Part shown: piece by piece, positions 7,028 through 16,196 of the stretch | How the letters are laid out: each line of letters begins with the position of its first letter | How positions within the stretch are numbered: the first letter of the stretch is position 1 | Source: JAJRZX01 sp964407495 | GTDB lineage: Bacteria; Desulfobacterota; GWC2-55-46; JADFVP01 | Reading direction: 5' to 3' | Length of the DNA: 64,000 nt | Assembly: GCA_964407495.1 (NCBI GenBank) | Contig: CAYOVP010000002.1 | Location: forward strand, 1-64,000 | The notes under the pieces: model-generated | Told to the model about the DNA's origin: nothing | Seen by the model: the letters and a program-made list of their open reading frames with translations, nothing else | Databases searched by the model: none | Program-made: the position numbers and the translations under genes

Positions 7028-9502
7028 GTGAGGATGAATGGCCTGACAAGAACATGCCTTGACCTCTCGGCCTTTTTGGAGAGTACGCCCGATGCCGTCA
7101 TCCTCGTAGACCCTGTCCGGCATACCATTATCAGGGCCAATGACGCGGCCTCGGCGCTTACGGGTTATGGTCCAGGTGAACTCCACGGACTCCATCTCCA
7201 TCGTCTGGAGACAGGCAGTAAACATCCCTCTCCCGCCATGCTCCCAGCCATGGCTGAGGCCGCCGGCACACAGCGCCAGAACACATTCATTTACACCAAA
7301 GACGGTCAGAGGATCCCCGTAGAAGTCACTTCATCCCGCCTCCGACTTGCTGATGGCGAGTCGTACCTCTACTTCATAAGAGACAACCGGGTGCTCGCCG
7401 CCCTCGAAGAGGTGGGGAGGCTGCATACCTTTGACCTCGAAGAAAGGGTTCGTGAACGGACGAAAAAACTTGAGGCCTCCTTGCTGGAACTGAAGAAGTC
7501 GAAGAGAGAAGTAATGAGGCTCTTTCGGGACGTGGAAGCGAGCAAGAAGGACTGGGAAGAGACCTTTGACAGCATACCCGACCCCATCTTCATTCACGAC
7601 AGGTCCTTCAGGATCCTGAAGTGCAACATGGCCTACCAGAGGCTTGCCGGCAGACCATTCCAGGAGATACTGGGACGGCCCTACTACAGGGTCTACCCCC
7701 TCATGCAGGGCCCCTTCATACTCTGCAGGAAAGAACTCCAAGGATTCTGCCGCGTCGAGGAAGAGGAAATATCTCCTGACGGAGAACATACGTACAGGCT
7801 GAGGTACATACCGCTCCGCGGACCAAGGGGACGGTTCGACCGCGCACTTCACCTCATGGAGGACATTACAGAGGAAAAAAGGCACCTTCAGCGCATAGAA
7901 CGCGAGATGACGGTAAACTCCCGTCTTCTTCGCATAGCAGAGGCCACATCAAAGACGACCAACATAGACCTCCTGATAAGGCACATCGTCTCCTGCGTAA
8001 TGGAGATCCTCGGCGCTGACATGGTGGCCGCCTACCTCGGAGATGACGACACAATGACCTTTGCACCTGCATATACAGAGGGCATCGAGCGCATGTACAT
8101 GCCGCTCTTCAGGAGTTCGCCCATCGACGGCAGGAGCCACGTCATCATACGCGCCCTCGAGAGAGGCGAGGTGAAAGTATTGAGGACAAGTGAGAGGGCG
8201 GTCATGCACGACGTCTTTCATGACAACGGTTTTATCGGGTCTCTCGACGGCTTCGCCACCCTTGCGATGATACCCCTTACCTACCGGGGAGCCTACCTGG
8301 GGCTCATTCTCGCCGGGTACAGGAGCGCCGAGAGGGAGATAAGCGGACGGGACATCGAGATAATGAAGGGGTTTGCCGGCCAGGCCTCTGTGGCCATAGA
8401 CGAGGCGAGGCTGTACCGCGAGTCCATAAGCAGGACAATGGATCTCTCGCGAAAGATAATGACCATACGCATCCTCAACGAGATAGACCGCTCCATACTC
8501 TCTGCCGGGAGCGTGGACGAGATACTGGAGACAGCGGCGCGCATGATCACACGTCTCGTCCAGTGTGACGGCGCAGACGTCTGGACCATAGACCGTGGCC
8601 GCATGTCCTATGCCGCGGGCCATGGCAGGACGCTTGCCGAGAAGGGCGATTCCTTCGAGATAAAGGGCACAATATTCGAACACGTGCTCCATGGTGCCAT
8701 GCCCTTTACCTCGGACAATGCCTCGGAGATCCAGCAACCCCGCGGCATAGAAAGGCGTTTCGCCGAGCGGGGTCTGCAATCCGTCATCATCATACCCCTT
8801 ACGGTAAAGAACGAGACAAAGGGCCTCCTCAACGTCTGCTCACGCCGCGTGGCGGCCTTTGGCTCCGAGGACCTCTCGACACTGGAAAAGTTCAGCGCCC
8901 ACATAGGCGTAGCCCTCGAGAACACGCGCCTCATAAGCGACCTCGAAGGCCTATTTCTCGGCACGGTCCGTGCCCTCTCCAAGACCATTGACGCCAAGAG
9001 CCCCTGGACACGGGGACACTCTGAACGGGTTACCGAGATAGCCATACGCATAGCGAGGAAGATGGGCCTCGACAACAAGACCCTGCGCGACCTGGAACTC
9101 GCGGGCCTCCTCCACGACATCGGGAAGATAGCAACCTACGAGGGCATCCTCGACAAGGCCGGAAGGCTCACGGACAAGGAGTACAAACAGATACAGAAAC
9201 ACCCTGTAAAGGGCGCCGAGATACTCTCGCCCCTCAAGCAACTCAAGGATATCATCCCCGGAATAAGATACCACCACGTCTGGTACAACGGAGGCGGCTA
9301 CCCGGACGAGGGCCTTGTTAGAGAGGAGATACCTGTATTTGCGCGCATACTGGCAGTTGCCGACACCATAGACGCCATGAGCGCGGACCGGCCATACAGG
9401 CGAGGCAAATCACTGGAAGAGGTAGTGGCAGAACTGAAAAGATGCTCTGGCACGCAGTTCGACCCCGAGGTCGTCCGGGCCTTTCTCTCCACTATCAGAT
9501 AG
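7028..9502 (+). CDS. PAS-PAS-GAF-GAF-HD-GYP cyclic-di-GMP phosphodiesterase
   Basis: An 824-residue cytosolic protein. Order: PAS (about 12-130), coiled coil (130-170), second PAS (175-285), GAF (300-470), GAF (480-640) and HD-GYP (650-824). The catalytic part keeps LLHDIGK (HD at about 696) and the GYP motif as YNGGGYPDEG (about 750), so it should hydrolyse cyclic-di-GMP to pGpG or GMP. No membrane helix is seen. The start is taken at GTG 7028, which has a GGGGGAG ribosome site; ATG 7034 is the alternative. The frame stays open upstream into the antisense of cheW, but that part has no family match. A sigma-28 promoter about 130 bases upstream ties it to late flagellar genes. Confidence 0.93.
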   Translation: MRMNGLTRTCLDLSAFLESTPDAVILVDPVRHTIIRANDAASALTGYGPGELHGLHLHRLETGSKHPSPAMLPAMAEAAGTQRQNTFIYTKDGQRIPVEVTSSRLRLADGESYLYFIRDNRVLAALEEVGRLHTFDLEERVRERTKKLEASLLELKKSKREVMRLFRDVEASKKDWEETFDSIPDPIFIHDRSFRILKCNMAYQRLAGRPFQEILGRPYYRVYPLMQGPFILCRKELQGFCRVEEEEISPDGEHTYRLRYIPLRGPRGRFDRALHLMEDITEEKRHLQRIEREMTVNSRLLRIAEATSKTTNIDLLIRHIVSCVMEILGADMVAAYLGDDDTMTFAPAYTEGIERMYMPLFRSSPIDGRSHVIIRALERGEVKVLRTSERAVMHDVFHDNGFIGSLDGFATLAMIPLTYRGAYLGLILAGYRSAEREISGRDIEIMKGFAGQASVAIDEARLYRESISRTMDLSRKIMTIRILNEIDRSILSAGSVDEILETAARMITRLVQCDGADVWTIDRGRMSYAAGHGRTLAEKGDSFEIKGTIFEHVLHGAMPFTSDNASEIQQPRGIERRFAERGLQSVIIIPLTVKNETKGLLNVCSRRVAAFGSEDLSTLEKFSAHIGVALENTRLISDLEGLFLGTVRALSKTIDAKSPWTRGHSERVTEIAIRIARKMGLDNKTLRDLELAGLLHDIGKIATYEGILDKAGRLTDKEYKQIQKHPVKGAEILSPLKQLKDIIPGIRYHHVWYNGGGYPDEGLVREEIPVFARILAVADTIDAMSADRPYRRGKSLEEVVAELKRCSGTQFDPEVVRAFLSTIR

Positions 9503-9525
9503 GAAAAGATGCTGGGAGGGTCCCC

Positions 9526-9615
9526 ATGAAGGACTTTGCACTCTTCTGGATGAAGGGACCGCCAGAGAAAAGACTGTCCAAATGGACTATGGCCAGAGGC
9601 GGCGCCAGGGGCTGA
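9526..9615 (+). CDS. Possible 29-aa small ORF after the HD-GYP gene
   Basis: An ATG at 9526 is preceded by GGGAGGG at a five-base spacing and opens a 29-codon frame (starting MKDFALFWMKG, rich in Lys and Arg) that ends at a TGA at 9615. It begins 23 bases after the HD-GYP stop, as a coupled gene would. There is no recognised family, and chance is a real possibility at this length. Confidence 0.25.
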   Translation: MKDFALFWMKGPPEKRLSKWTMARGGARG

Positions 9616-9641
9616 GGTGAAATTTTTTGCATCAGAGGGAC

Positions 9642-9669
9642 TCAACTTTCCCCCAGGTTCTGCCGATTA
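9642..9669 (+). promoter_or_regulatory. Possible sigma-28 promoter of the HDOD gene
   Basis: GCCGATTA (9662-9669) matches the FliA -10 at seven of eight positions. The -35 is poorer: TCAA (9642-9645) with a 16-base gap. The HDOD gene starts about 120 bases downstream. Confidence 0.4.
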
Positions 9670-9790
9670 ATAATCAAGACCCCGTCCACGGCTCCCGCGC
9701 TCCATCTGCCGGGGCTGTCCGGTGTCTGAAGACAAAGAGATCCTAAAGTGCGTAGTGTTCCGATCCAGACAAGAAAGAAGGCAGGCAGGA

Positions 9791-10648
9791 ATGAGTGACG
9801 AACGCAGGACCAGGCTGAGAGAGAAGGTTCAGAACCTCATGAACGGGGCCACCACCCCTACTATCTTCAAGAAGGTGATGAGCGTTGCCGAGAACGAGAA
9901 GGCCACGGTAAATGACCTCAAGGCCGTCATCGAGCGCGACCCTGTAATCGTCTCGCGCGTCCTGAACATGGCCAACGGCGCCTACTTCTGGTTTCCGCGC
10001 AGGATAAGCACCATAAGCCAGGCCATTCTCGTACTCGGCTTCAATATGGTGAAGACCCTTGCAGTCTCCACTTCCATCTTCTCCGGGCTCTCGGGCGGCA
10101 ACATGCGGTCTGTGAATACCCTCTGGAACCACTCCTTCATAGTGGGCGTGGCCTCAGGGCTCATAGCCAAGGAGAGTATGGCCGTGGACAGCGACTCCGC
10201 CTTTATCACCGGTCTCCTCCACGATATCGGGCGCGTAGTACTCTTTCAGATGTACGGCGATGAATACCTGAAGGTTGCCGGCGAGAGCCGCGAAGGGCTC
10301 CTCGTACGCGAGGAAAAGGCCTTTGGAGCGGCCCATCCGGAGGTGGGCGGCTGGCTCGCCGAGAGGATCAACCTGCCAGAGGGGTGTGTACGTTCCATAG
10401 CCTACCACCACAGCCCCTCGGAGTGTCCCATTGAGAGGTCAGACCCCTCCACCGAGTACCTGCCCCATGTAGTATACCTCGCGGACTTCATCGTCTCTGA
10501 CACTGGCACAGGCCTTGACAGCGACTGCGAGGTCTCGCAGAACCACGCCTGGGTCCTGAAGTCCATAGGCATGGAGAACCGTATCTTCGAGATACTGGAG
10601 GAAGTAAAGGAAAGAGTGGAAGAACTGCGGCTCAGGGAGTGTTCCTGA
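9791..10648 (+). CDS. HDOD domain signalling protein
   Basis: A 285-residue protein consisting of one HDOD domain (about 20-225) and a short helical tail. HDOD proteins are HD-like and usually signalling rather than catalytic; here LLHDIGR is kept and the usual LNMANGAYFWFPRRISTISQ region is clear. The ATG at 9791 follows AAGGCAGGCAGGA; an in-frame GTG at 9722 would add 23 residues of low similarity. The gene is alone, converges on motD and shares a terminator region with it. Membership of the late flagellar regulon is inferred from a sigma-28-like box upstream. Confidence 0.88.
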   Translation: MSDERRTRLREKVQNLMNGATTPTIFKKVMSVAENEKATVNDLKAVIERDPVIVSRVLNMANGAYFWFPRRISTISQAILVLGFNMVKTLAVSTSIFSGLSGGNMRSVNTLWNHSFIVGVASGLIAKESMAVDSDSAFITGLLHDIGRVVLFQMYGDEYLKVAGESREGLLVREEKAFGAAHPEVGGWLAERINLPEGCVRSIAYHHSPSECPIERSDPSTEYLPHVVYLADFIVSDTGTGLDSDCEVSQNHAWVLKSIGMENRIFEILEEVKERVEELRLRECS

Positions 10649-10743
10649 AGGGCGGCGCCGGCCCTCTCCTGCGCCGCCTGCGAGCCGCGGTCTTATCCCG
10701 CCTCAACGTCCCGCCCCAGCACCCCACCCCCAATGTCCCGCCA

Positions 10744-10778
10744 CAAAAAGAGGCGGGCGGCCCACTGGCCGCCCGCCT
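10744..10778 (-). terminator. Intrinsic terminator after motD
   Basis: Perfect 12-bp stem (10751-10762 with 10767-10778, AGGCGGGCGGCC arm), 4-base loop, then five U on the minus-strand RNA. It ends the long fliL-to-motD run and may also stop plus-strand transcripts from the HDOD gene. Confidence 0.9.
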
Positions 10779-10854
10779 TCGTCCTTTACAGGCCCTTTCC
10801 ATACGATGAGAGAGACTCGGTCCCTCCCTCCCCCCCGCTCGCCTTCTTATCCCC

Positions 10855-11571
10855 CTATCGCTCTACCACGATATCAACACGCCTGTTCTTTCTCCGACCC
10901 TCTGGAGTTGCATTCGAGGCAATGGGCCTGTACTCTCCATAGGCCGTTGCCGAGACGAGATGCGGGTCAAAGGCGAATTCCTTCATGAAGAACTTGAGTA
11001 CAGCAAGGGCACGCGCACTCGATAGATCCCAGTTGGAGCCAAAGGCCTTCCTGTTAATGGGCACGTTGTCCGTATGCCCCTCTATCCTTATCTCACTGCC
11101 AAGGTCCATCAGGGTCGGTGCCAAGGTGATGAGAGCCTTGCGCGCCCCTGGTGTGAGGCCGGCATCCCCTTCGCCGAAGAGGACATCTCCAGGCATCCTT
11201 ATGACTATCCTGTCCCTCTCCATGAAGAGGCGTATGCCAAGGCCCGAATCAAGGCCCTTCACTGCCTCGGAGACCTTCCTGAACCTCTCCGAGAACCTCT
11301 CCTGAAACCGGACCGATACGGGCGTGACGGCCCTGCCCGCACCCTGCCCAGCAGTATCCCCTGCCCTCGACAAACTTCCGCCCCTGTTTCTGAAGGCAGT
11401 TGTGATGGATCCGCTGATAGACCTGTACTTTGCCTCGTTTACAGAGGAGACGGCGTACATGGTAGTAAAGAAGGCGAAGAGGAGTGTAATGAAGTCTGCA
11501 TAGGAGACGAGCCATCTCTCGTGCCCAGCGCCTGCCTTCTCTTCTTTTCTCCGCCTCTTCGACCTTTGCAT
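10855..11571 (-). CDS. motD: Flagellar stator protein MotD (MotB family)
   Basis: A 238-residue stator subunit with one N-terminal membrane helix, a plug/linker region and an OmpA-like peptidoglycan-binding domain (about 110-235, with IEGHTDNVPI and NWDLSSARA). The sequence before and in the helix, HERWLVSYADFITLLFAFF, is of the Pseudomonas MotD kind; its Asp in YAD is the ion-binding residue. The ATG overlaps the motC stop as TAATG, so the pair is translationally coupled. The same frame stays open far upstream under motC, but that stretch has no similarity to any protein family. The gene follows cheB-motC exactly as in Pseudomonas aeruginosa. Confidence 0.95.
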   Translation of the reverse strand: MQRSKRRRKEEKAGAGHERWLVSYADFITLLFAFFTTMYAVSSVNEAKYRSISGSITTAFRNRGGSLSRAGDTAGQGAGRAVTPVSVRFQERFSERFRKVSEAVKGLDSGLGIRLFMERDRIVIRMPGDVLFGEGDAGLTPGARKALITLAPTLMDLGSEIRIEGHTDNVPINRKAFGSNWDLSSARALAVLKFFMKEFAFDPHLVSATAYGEYRPIASNATPEGRRKNRRVDIVVER

Positions 11572-12347
11572 TACATGCCGCCTCCAAGCCCTCTTGAGGT
11601 CTCGGGCCTGTTGAGAAAACCTTCGAGACGTTCTGCAAGATACCTCGGGTTCTCTCCCTCGGAGAGCCCGAGGAGGCCCTCTATCATGAGTTCCTTGAGC
11701 ATGGTCTCCTCGCGCACCCTTTTCTTTATCTTGCCTGCAATGGGAAGCCAGAGGAGGTTGGCCGAACCAACGCCGTATACTGTGGCTACAAAGGCCACTG
11801 CTATGCCGGCGCCCAGTTTCTCGGGCTCTGCAAGGCTCTCCATAACGTGAATGAGGCCGAGGACTGCACCGAGAATGCCTATGGTAGGTGCATACCCGCC
11901 TGCGCTCTCGAAAAAATACGCCGAGTTCTCGGCGTATTCCTCTGAGTACCTGAGTTCTGTCTCCAATACGTCCCTGATGCGCTCTGGCTCTGTACCGTCC
12001 ACCACCAGTTGCAGGCCCTTCCTGAAAAAGGGCGACTCGACCTCTCTCAAGGCCGGCTCGATGGCCAGGAGCCCGTTGGTCTTTGCATGTGCCGCCAGGC
12101 CGCTTATGTAGTCTATAACGGAGGCCGGGTCTGTGCCACCGCCGAGAAAGACCTTTCTCGTGTCCTTTATGGCCTGTGTAAAGGTATGTAAGGGGTGTGT
12201 AACGAAGACTGCTCCCATGGTGCCGCCGAAGACGATGATGGCTGCAGTGGGCTGTAGGAGCGAATGCACAGAACCCCCTTCGAGGACCTGCCCGCCGAGG
12301 AGCGCGGCCACGCCTATCAGTATGCCGGTTATTGTAAGTATGTCCAT
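11571..12347 (-). CDS. motC: Flagellar stator protein MotC (MotA/PomA family)
   Basis: A 258-residue four-helix stator subunit. Helices lie at about 1-20, 30-50, 145-165 and 175-200, with a large cytosolic loop between the second and third that contacts FliG. The conserved ESAGGYAPTIGILGAVLGLI, including the proline needed for torque, is present. The length and short first loop are of the MotC/PomA type rather than the E. coli MotA type. The ATG at 12347 is chosen because MDILTITG begins the first helix; a TTG ten codons earlier is the alternative. It is 39 bases after cheB and overlaps motD by one base. Confidence 0.94.
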   Translation of the reverse strand: MDILTITGILIGVAALLGGQVLEGGSVHSLLQPTAAIIVFGGTMGAVFVTHPLHTFTQAIKDTRKVFLGGGTDPASVIDYISGLAAHAKTNGLLAIEPALREVESPFFRKGLQLVVDGTEPERIRDVLETELRYSEEYAENSAYFFESAGGYAPTIGILGAVLGLIHVMESLAEPEKLGAGIAVAFVATVYGVGSANLLWLPIAGKIKKRVREETMLKELMIEGLLGLSEGENPRYLAERLEGFLNRPETSRGLGGGM

Positions 12348-12386
12348 GCCAGCAATCTTCCCCTTGCCCGATGCCAAGGCAACGGA

Positions 12387-13448
12387 TCATACCATGTTCA
12401 CTATCTCTGCGGCTATCTTCTCAAGGGGCACGACCTTGTCGGCCATGCCGTCGTCGATGACCGCCCTTGGCATGCCGTACACGGTGCAGGTTTCTTCAGA
12501 CTGCACGAGGGTCTTACCGCCCTTTTTCTTTATCTCCCGCATCCCGAGCCTGCCGTCATCGCCCATGCCCGTAAGGATGACGCCAAGGGCCCTGCCATTG
12601 AAGGCCTCGGCAACTGAAGAGACGGCCACGTTCACCGATGGCCTGTACAGTGCATCTGGCGGTTCGTTGTCCACCACCACATGCACCTCGGCGGCGCCCC
12701 TTCGCCTGTACCTCGTCTGCAGGCCGCCGGGGCATACAAGGACCCTGCCCGGGGCCACTACGTCGCCGTCCCGGGCCTCTCTTACATGCATTGAACAGAT
12801 GCCGTCGAGCCTCTGGGCAAAGGCCGTGGTAAACTGCCCCGGCATATGCACTACTACGAGAACAGATATCTTGAGCCCGGGGGGGAGGCCGGAGAGTACC
12901 TTCTGGACGGCAACGGGCCCACCTGTGGAGGCGCCTATCACCACGGTGCGTATATTCTGTGTGGTAAAACTCCTGGGCGCGCGCTTTACCCGGGGAGCAG
13001 AACCGGCAGGGGCGGGCGAGGGACAAGGGGCCCTGCGCCTCGAGACGGGCTTTCTTGCAAAGGTCCGTATCTTTGTCACAAGGTCCTTCTCTATCTTCAT
13101 CACGTCGAGGGCCGAGTTGTCTATGTTCTTGGAGATATAATCAAGAGCCCCCTTTTCAAGGGCCTCCAGTGTGGCCTTGGCGCCGTCAATGGTGATGGAA
13201 CTCACCATGAGAACAGGTGTTGGGGCCTCCTGCATTATCCGCTCCGTGGCCTCTATGCCGTCCATACGCGGCATCTCTATGTCCATGGTTATGATGTCTG
13301 GTCTCAGATCAAGGGCCTTCTCAACCCCCTCGATACCATCCCGTGCAGTGCCCACTATCTCGATGTCTTCATAATTCTTGAGCATCCTCTTTATGATGCT
13401 TCTCATGAATGACGAATCATCGACAACAAGGAGTCGTATTTTTTTCAT
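12387..13448 (-). CDS. cheB: Chemotaxis methylesterase/deamidase CheB
   Basis: A 353-residue protein that removes methyl groups from receptor glutamates. The N-terminal receiver domain (1-120) has D10, D11 and the phosphorylated D56; a linker (about 130-163) leads to the esterase domain (165-350). The catalytic triad is visible: S174 in VVIGASTGGP, H201 in VVVHMPGQF and D297 in ILTGMGDDGR. The length is normal. The ATG has a GGAGAG site upstream. It sits 68 bases after cheA and before motC, the Pseudomonas order. Confidence 0.97.
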   Translation of the reverse strand: MKKIRLLVVDDSSFMRSIIKRMLKNYEDIEIVGTARDGIEGVEKALDLRPDIITMDIEMPRMDGIEATERIMQEAPTPVLMVSSITIDGAKATLEALEKGALDYISKNIDNSALDVMKIEKDLVTKIRTFARKPVSRRRAPCPSPAPAGSAPRVKRAPRSFTTQNIRTVVIGASTGGPVAVQKVLSGLPPGLKISVLVVVHMPGQFTTAFAQRLDGICSMHVREARDGDVVAPGRVLVCPGGLQTRYRRRGAAEVHVVVDNEPPDALYRPSVNVAVSSVAEAFNGRALGVILTGMGDDGRLGMREIKKKGGKTLVQSEETCTVYGMPRAVIDDGMADKVVPLEKIAAEIVNMV

Positions 13449-13516
13449 TTACCCGTCTCTCCGCAATTGGTCGGTGAGGTTCGGTACGCTTTATTCCAAG
13501 GTCCAGCGCCACGAGT

Positions 13517-15334
13517 TCAGGAGGCCATGGCATGGCGGTTCTCACCTGCAAGGAGGGCCGAGGCCGCATCCAGTATGAGGACCACCTTGCCGTCGCCAGT
13601 GATACTCGCACCTGCCACACCCTGCGTACCCTTCAGGAACTCGCCCATTGACTTCATCACGATTTCCTCCTGGCCATGGAGTTCGTCCACGAGGAGACCT
13701 ATGCGTCTCTCGCCAATACCTATGATGACTATATAGGTATACTCGCTTCTCTCCTCTTCGCGAGGGCCGCGGCCCCGAACGAGGTTCTCGAGCCTTGCCA
13801 CAGGAAGTACCCTCTCCCTGATACGAATCATGTCCCTGCCCTCGATGGTCCTGACCTCGTCGCGCCTGATGCGTATGTTCTCCACTATGTTGGCAAGGGG
13901 TATGCCGTATATCTCCTTCCCCGACCTCACTATGAGTATCTGTATTATGGCCAGGGTGAGGGGGAGACGAAGGAGTATCCTGGTGCCCTTGCCTGGCGTG
14001 GAGTCTATGTTTATCATGCCGTTGATATTGGAGATGCCTGTCTTGACTACGTCCATGCCCACGCCCCGGCCCGAGATATCGCTGACGGTCTTTGCAGTAG
14101 AGAAGCCTGGCCTGAAGATGAGGTCAAAGACATCCTTGCGTTCGAGCCGCGCCGCCTCTTCTGCAGTGATGATGCCCTTTTTTACAGCCGTCTCTCTTAT
14201 CTTCTCAGGGTCTATGCCCTTGCCGTCGTCCTCCACGCAGACGACTATGTTCTGGCCTTCCTGCATGGCAGAGAGGGAGATGGTCCCGACGCGCGGCTTT
14301 CCTGCGGCCTCTCGCTCGTCAGGGGGCTCGATGCCGTGGTCGGCAGAGTTCCTTATGAGGTGAATGAGCGGGTCGCCTATCTCCTCTATCACGGTCTTGT
14401 CGAGTTCCGTCTCCTCGCCCGAGAGACGAAGGTCTATCTCCTTTGCACTGTTTCTGGCAAGGTCTCTCACCATGCGTGGAAACTTGTTGAAGACCTTTGC
14501 TATGGGTTGCATCCTCATCTTCATTACAGCAAGTTGAAGGTCTGATGTAACGAGATCGAGTTGTCCTATTGCCTCTTCGGTATGAGATACTATCTCCTCG
14601 CTTGCGCCGCAGTCTGCCAACTGGGTGCCAAGGCGCATGAGGCGGTTCCTGGAAAGGACCAGTTCGCCTACGAGGTTGAGGACATCGTCGAGTTTGGAGA
14701 TATCCACGCGGATGTTGTGCTCGCGCTCCCTGTGCAAGACCCTGGAGGCGGCCCCGCCCGGCTTCTTCACCTCAGATGCCTGCCCTGGGCCTTCCGGGCC
14801 GTCCTTCTCGCTCTTGATCCGACTCCCCAGAGATGCAACCTCTTCTACTCCCTCTCCCGGCGTGGGCCCCGGTGACCTGCTCCCGGCATCTGTACCACTT
14901 TCTTCGCGGCCTTCGCCAGGGGGCTTTTCCGGACCTCCAGGAGAATCTTCTTCCAGAATGGACCGTATGAACTCAACGGAAGGAGATATGCCCTCTTCAC
15001 GAGTCGACTTTATGTTACAGAGCATCTCCTTTATTATGTCCATGGCCTTCAGGACTGCGTCCATGATCTCGGGCCTAAGGTCGAGTTCGCCCTTTCGGAG
15101 TTTATTGAGTACGTCTTCCGTTAGATGGGCTACCTCCACGAGGCGCTGAAACCCTAGAAAACCAGAGGCGCCCTTTATGGTGTGGGCACAACGGAATATT
15201 TCATTCAGGAGGTCCTTGTTGCCAGGGTCTTTCTCCAAGGCGACGAACATCTGGTCCAGGGATTCGAGCGATTCCTCAGACTCCACTACAAACTCGTCGA
15301 TTATCTCATCCATCTCGTTGGAGGGCATGTCCAT
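13517..15334 (-). CDS. cheA: Chemotaxis histidine kinase CheA
   Basis: A 605-residue sensor kinase that phosphorylates CheY and CheB. Domains in order: HPt (about 1-115) with the phosphorylated H51 in CAHTIKGASGFLGF; an acidic, Gly/Pro-rich linker (130-200) with no clear P2 domain; dimerisation helices (205-275); the ATPase domain (275-455) with the N box HLIRNSADHGIE and G boxes DDGKGID and GRGVGMD; and a CheW-like domain (455-600). The missing P2 is consistent with its short length beside E. coli CheA (654 residues). It follows the cheY gene by 39 bases. Confidence 0.97.
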   Translation of the reverse strand: MDMPSNEMDEIIDEFVVESEESLESLDQMFVALEKDPGNKDLLNEIFRCAHTIKGASGFLGFQRLVEVAHLTEDVLNKLRKGELDLRPEIMDAVLKAMDIIKEMLCNIKSTREEGISPSVEFIRSILEEDSPGGPEKPPGEGREESGTDAGSRSPGPTPGEGVEEVASLGSRIKSEKDGPEGPGQASEVKKPGGAASRVLHREREHNIRVDISKLDDVLNLVGELVLSRNRLMRLGTQLADCGASEEIVSHTEEAIGQLDLVTSDLQLAVMKMRMQPIAKVFNKFPRMVRDLARNSAKEIDLRLSGEETELDKTVIEEIGDPLIHLIRNSADHGIEPPDEREAAGKPRVGTISLSAMQEGQNIVVCVEDDGKGIDPEKIRETAVKKGIITAEEAARLERKDVFDLIFRPGFSTAKTVSDISGRGVGMDVVKTGISNINGMINIDSTPGKGTRILLRLPLTLAIIQILIVRSGKEIYGIPLANIVENIRIRRDEVRTIEGRDMIRIRERVLPVARLENLVRGRGPREEERSEYTYIVIIGIGERRIGLLVDELHGQEEIVMKSMGEFLKGTQGVAGASITGDGKVVLILDAASALLAGENRHAMAS

Positions 15335-15373
15335 AATTCCTGTCCTTTCAGTGGACTGGCGTACTGCCGGTCA

Positions 15374-15757
15374 TCATGATTTGGAGAAAATGGCGTCTAT
15401 CTTTTCCTTCAGCACAGCGGCGGTAAAGGGCTTAACCACGTAGTTGTTTACCTTCGCCTGCACGGCAGAGACCACCTTGTCTTTCTCGGCCTCGGCTGTG
15501 ACCATGAGTATGGGCAGGTCCTTTATGCCCTCGGTCTGCCGTATGGCCTTGAGGAGTTCTATGCCAGGCATGTTGGGCATATTCCAGTCTGTTATTACGA
15601 AGTCGAACCCGCCGCCCCTGAGTTTCTCCAGTGCCACTGCCCCGTCCTCGGCCTCCTCCACGTTTGAGTAGCCCAGTTCCTTCAGTAGGTTCCTTATAAT
15701 CTTCCTCATGGTAGCGAAGTCGTCCACTACGAGTATCTTCATCTTCGCGTCTGCCAT
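15374..15757 (-). CDS. cheY: Chemotaxis response regulator CheY
   Basis: A 127-residue single receiver domain. Acidic residues D12-D13, phosphorylation site D57 in FDFVITDWNMPNM, the switch Thr in MVTAEA and Lys in VVKPF are all present, and the stretch around D57 is nearly that of E. coli CheY, which binds FliM. The ATG at 15757 has AAGGAG eight bases upstream; the longer frame adds 15 residues with no family match. It is directly upstream of cheA. Of the two receivers here this is the better candidate for the motor-binding CheY. Confidence 0.95.
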   Translation of the reverse strand: MADAKMKILVVDDFATMRKIIRNLLKELGYSNVEEAEDGAVALEKLRGGGFDFVITDWNMPNMPGIELLKAIRQTEGIKDLPILMVTAEAEKDKVVSAVQAKVNNYVVKPFTAAVLKEKIDAIFSKS

Positions 15758-15823
15758 CTTACAGTCTCCTTTGCTGGTTGTCTCAAGGCATGCTCTGCCC
15801 ACAGCCCTGAAAGACCATGCGCT

Positions 15824-16186
15824 TCAGTGAATGAGTTTCTCTATCTCCTCTATGAGTTTCTCCGGTTTGACAGGTTTTACGAGGTAGGTGCTTATCCCGG
15901 CTTCCTCTCCTTTTTTCCTGTCCTCCTCGCCAGCCTCTGTTGTGAGCATTATTATGGGTATGTGTCTGTAGGCATCTATCTGGCGCACCTTTCTGGAGAA
16001 CTCGAGCCCGTCCATGAGGGGCATGTTGAGGTCTGTAACTATGAGATCAACGTCTGTCGAGCAGAGTTTCTCCAGTCCCTCCACACCATTGCAGGCGTTC
16101 TGCGTCCTGTACCCCCTGCCCTTAATCATGAAAGAGATGAGTTTTCTCGTTACATTACAATCGTCCACTACAAGTATCTGTTCCAT
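15824..16186 (-). CDS. Second CheY-like receiver protein
   Basis: A 120-residue single receiver with D8-D9, phosphorylation site D52 in DLIVTDLNMPLMDG, Thr in MLTTEAGEEDRKKGEEAG and Lys in LVKPVKPEKL. The last motifs resemble single-domain receivers of the 'chemotaxis CheY-like' branch that act as alternative outputs or phosphate sinks. The ATG at 16186 has a GAGGGGGTGG site; the upstream in-frame start is less favoured. It lies between cheR and the CheY with the E. coli-like motif. A phosphate-sink role is attractive as no CheZ is present, but that is inference. Confidence 0.9.
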   Translation of the reverse strand: MEQILVVDDCNVTRKLISFMIKGRGYRTQNACNGVEGLEKLCSTDVDLIVTDLNMPLMDGLEFSRKVRQIDAYRHIPIIMLTTEAGEEDRKKGEEAGISTYLVKPVKPEKLIEEIEKLIH

Positions 16187-16196
16187 CGCCACCCCC

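Noticed and set aside
11572..12390. Open frame extending motD far upstream, as if a 511-residue fusion
   Set aside because: The extension runs in another frame under motC and has no family resemblance; motD has its own ATG coupled to the motC stop.
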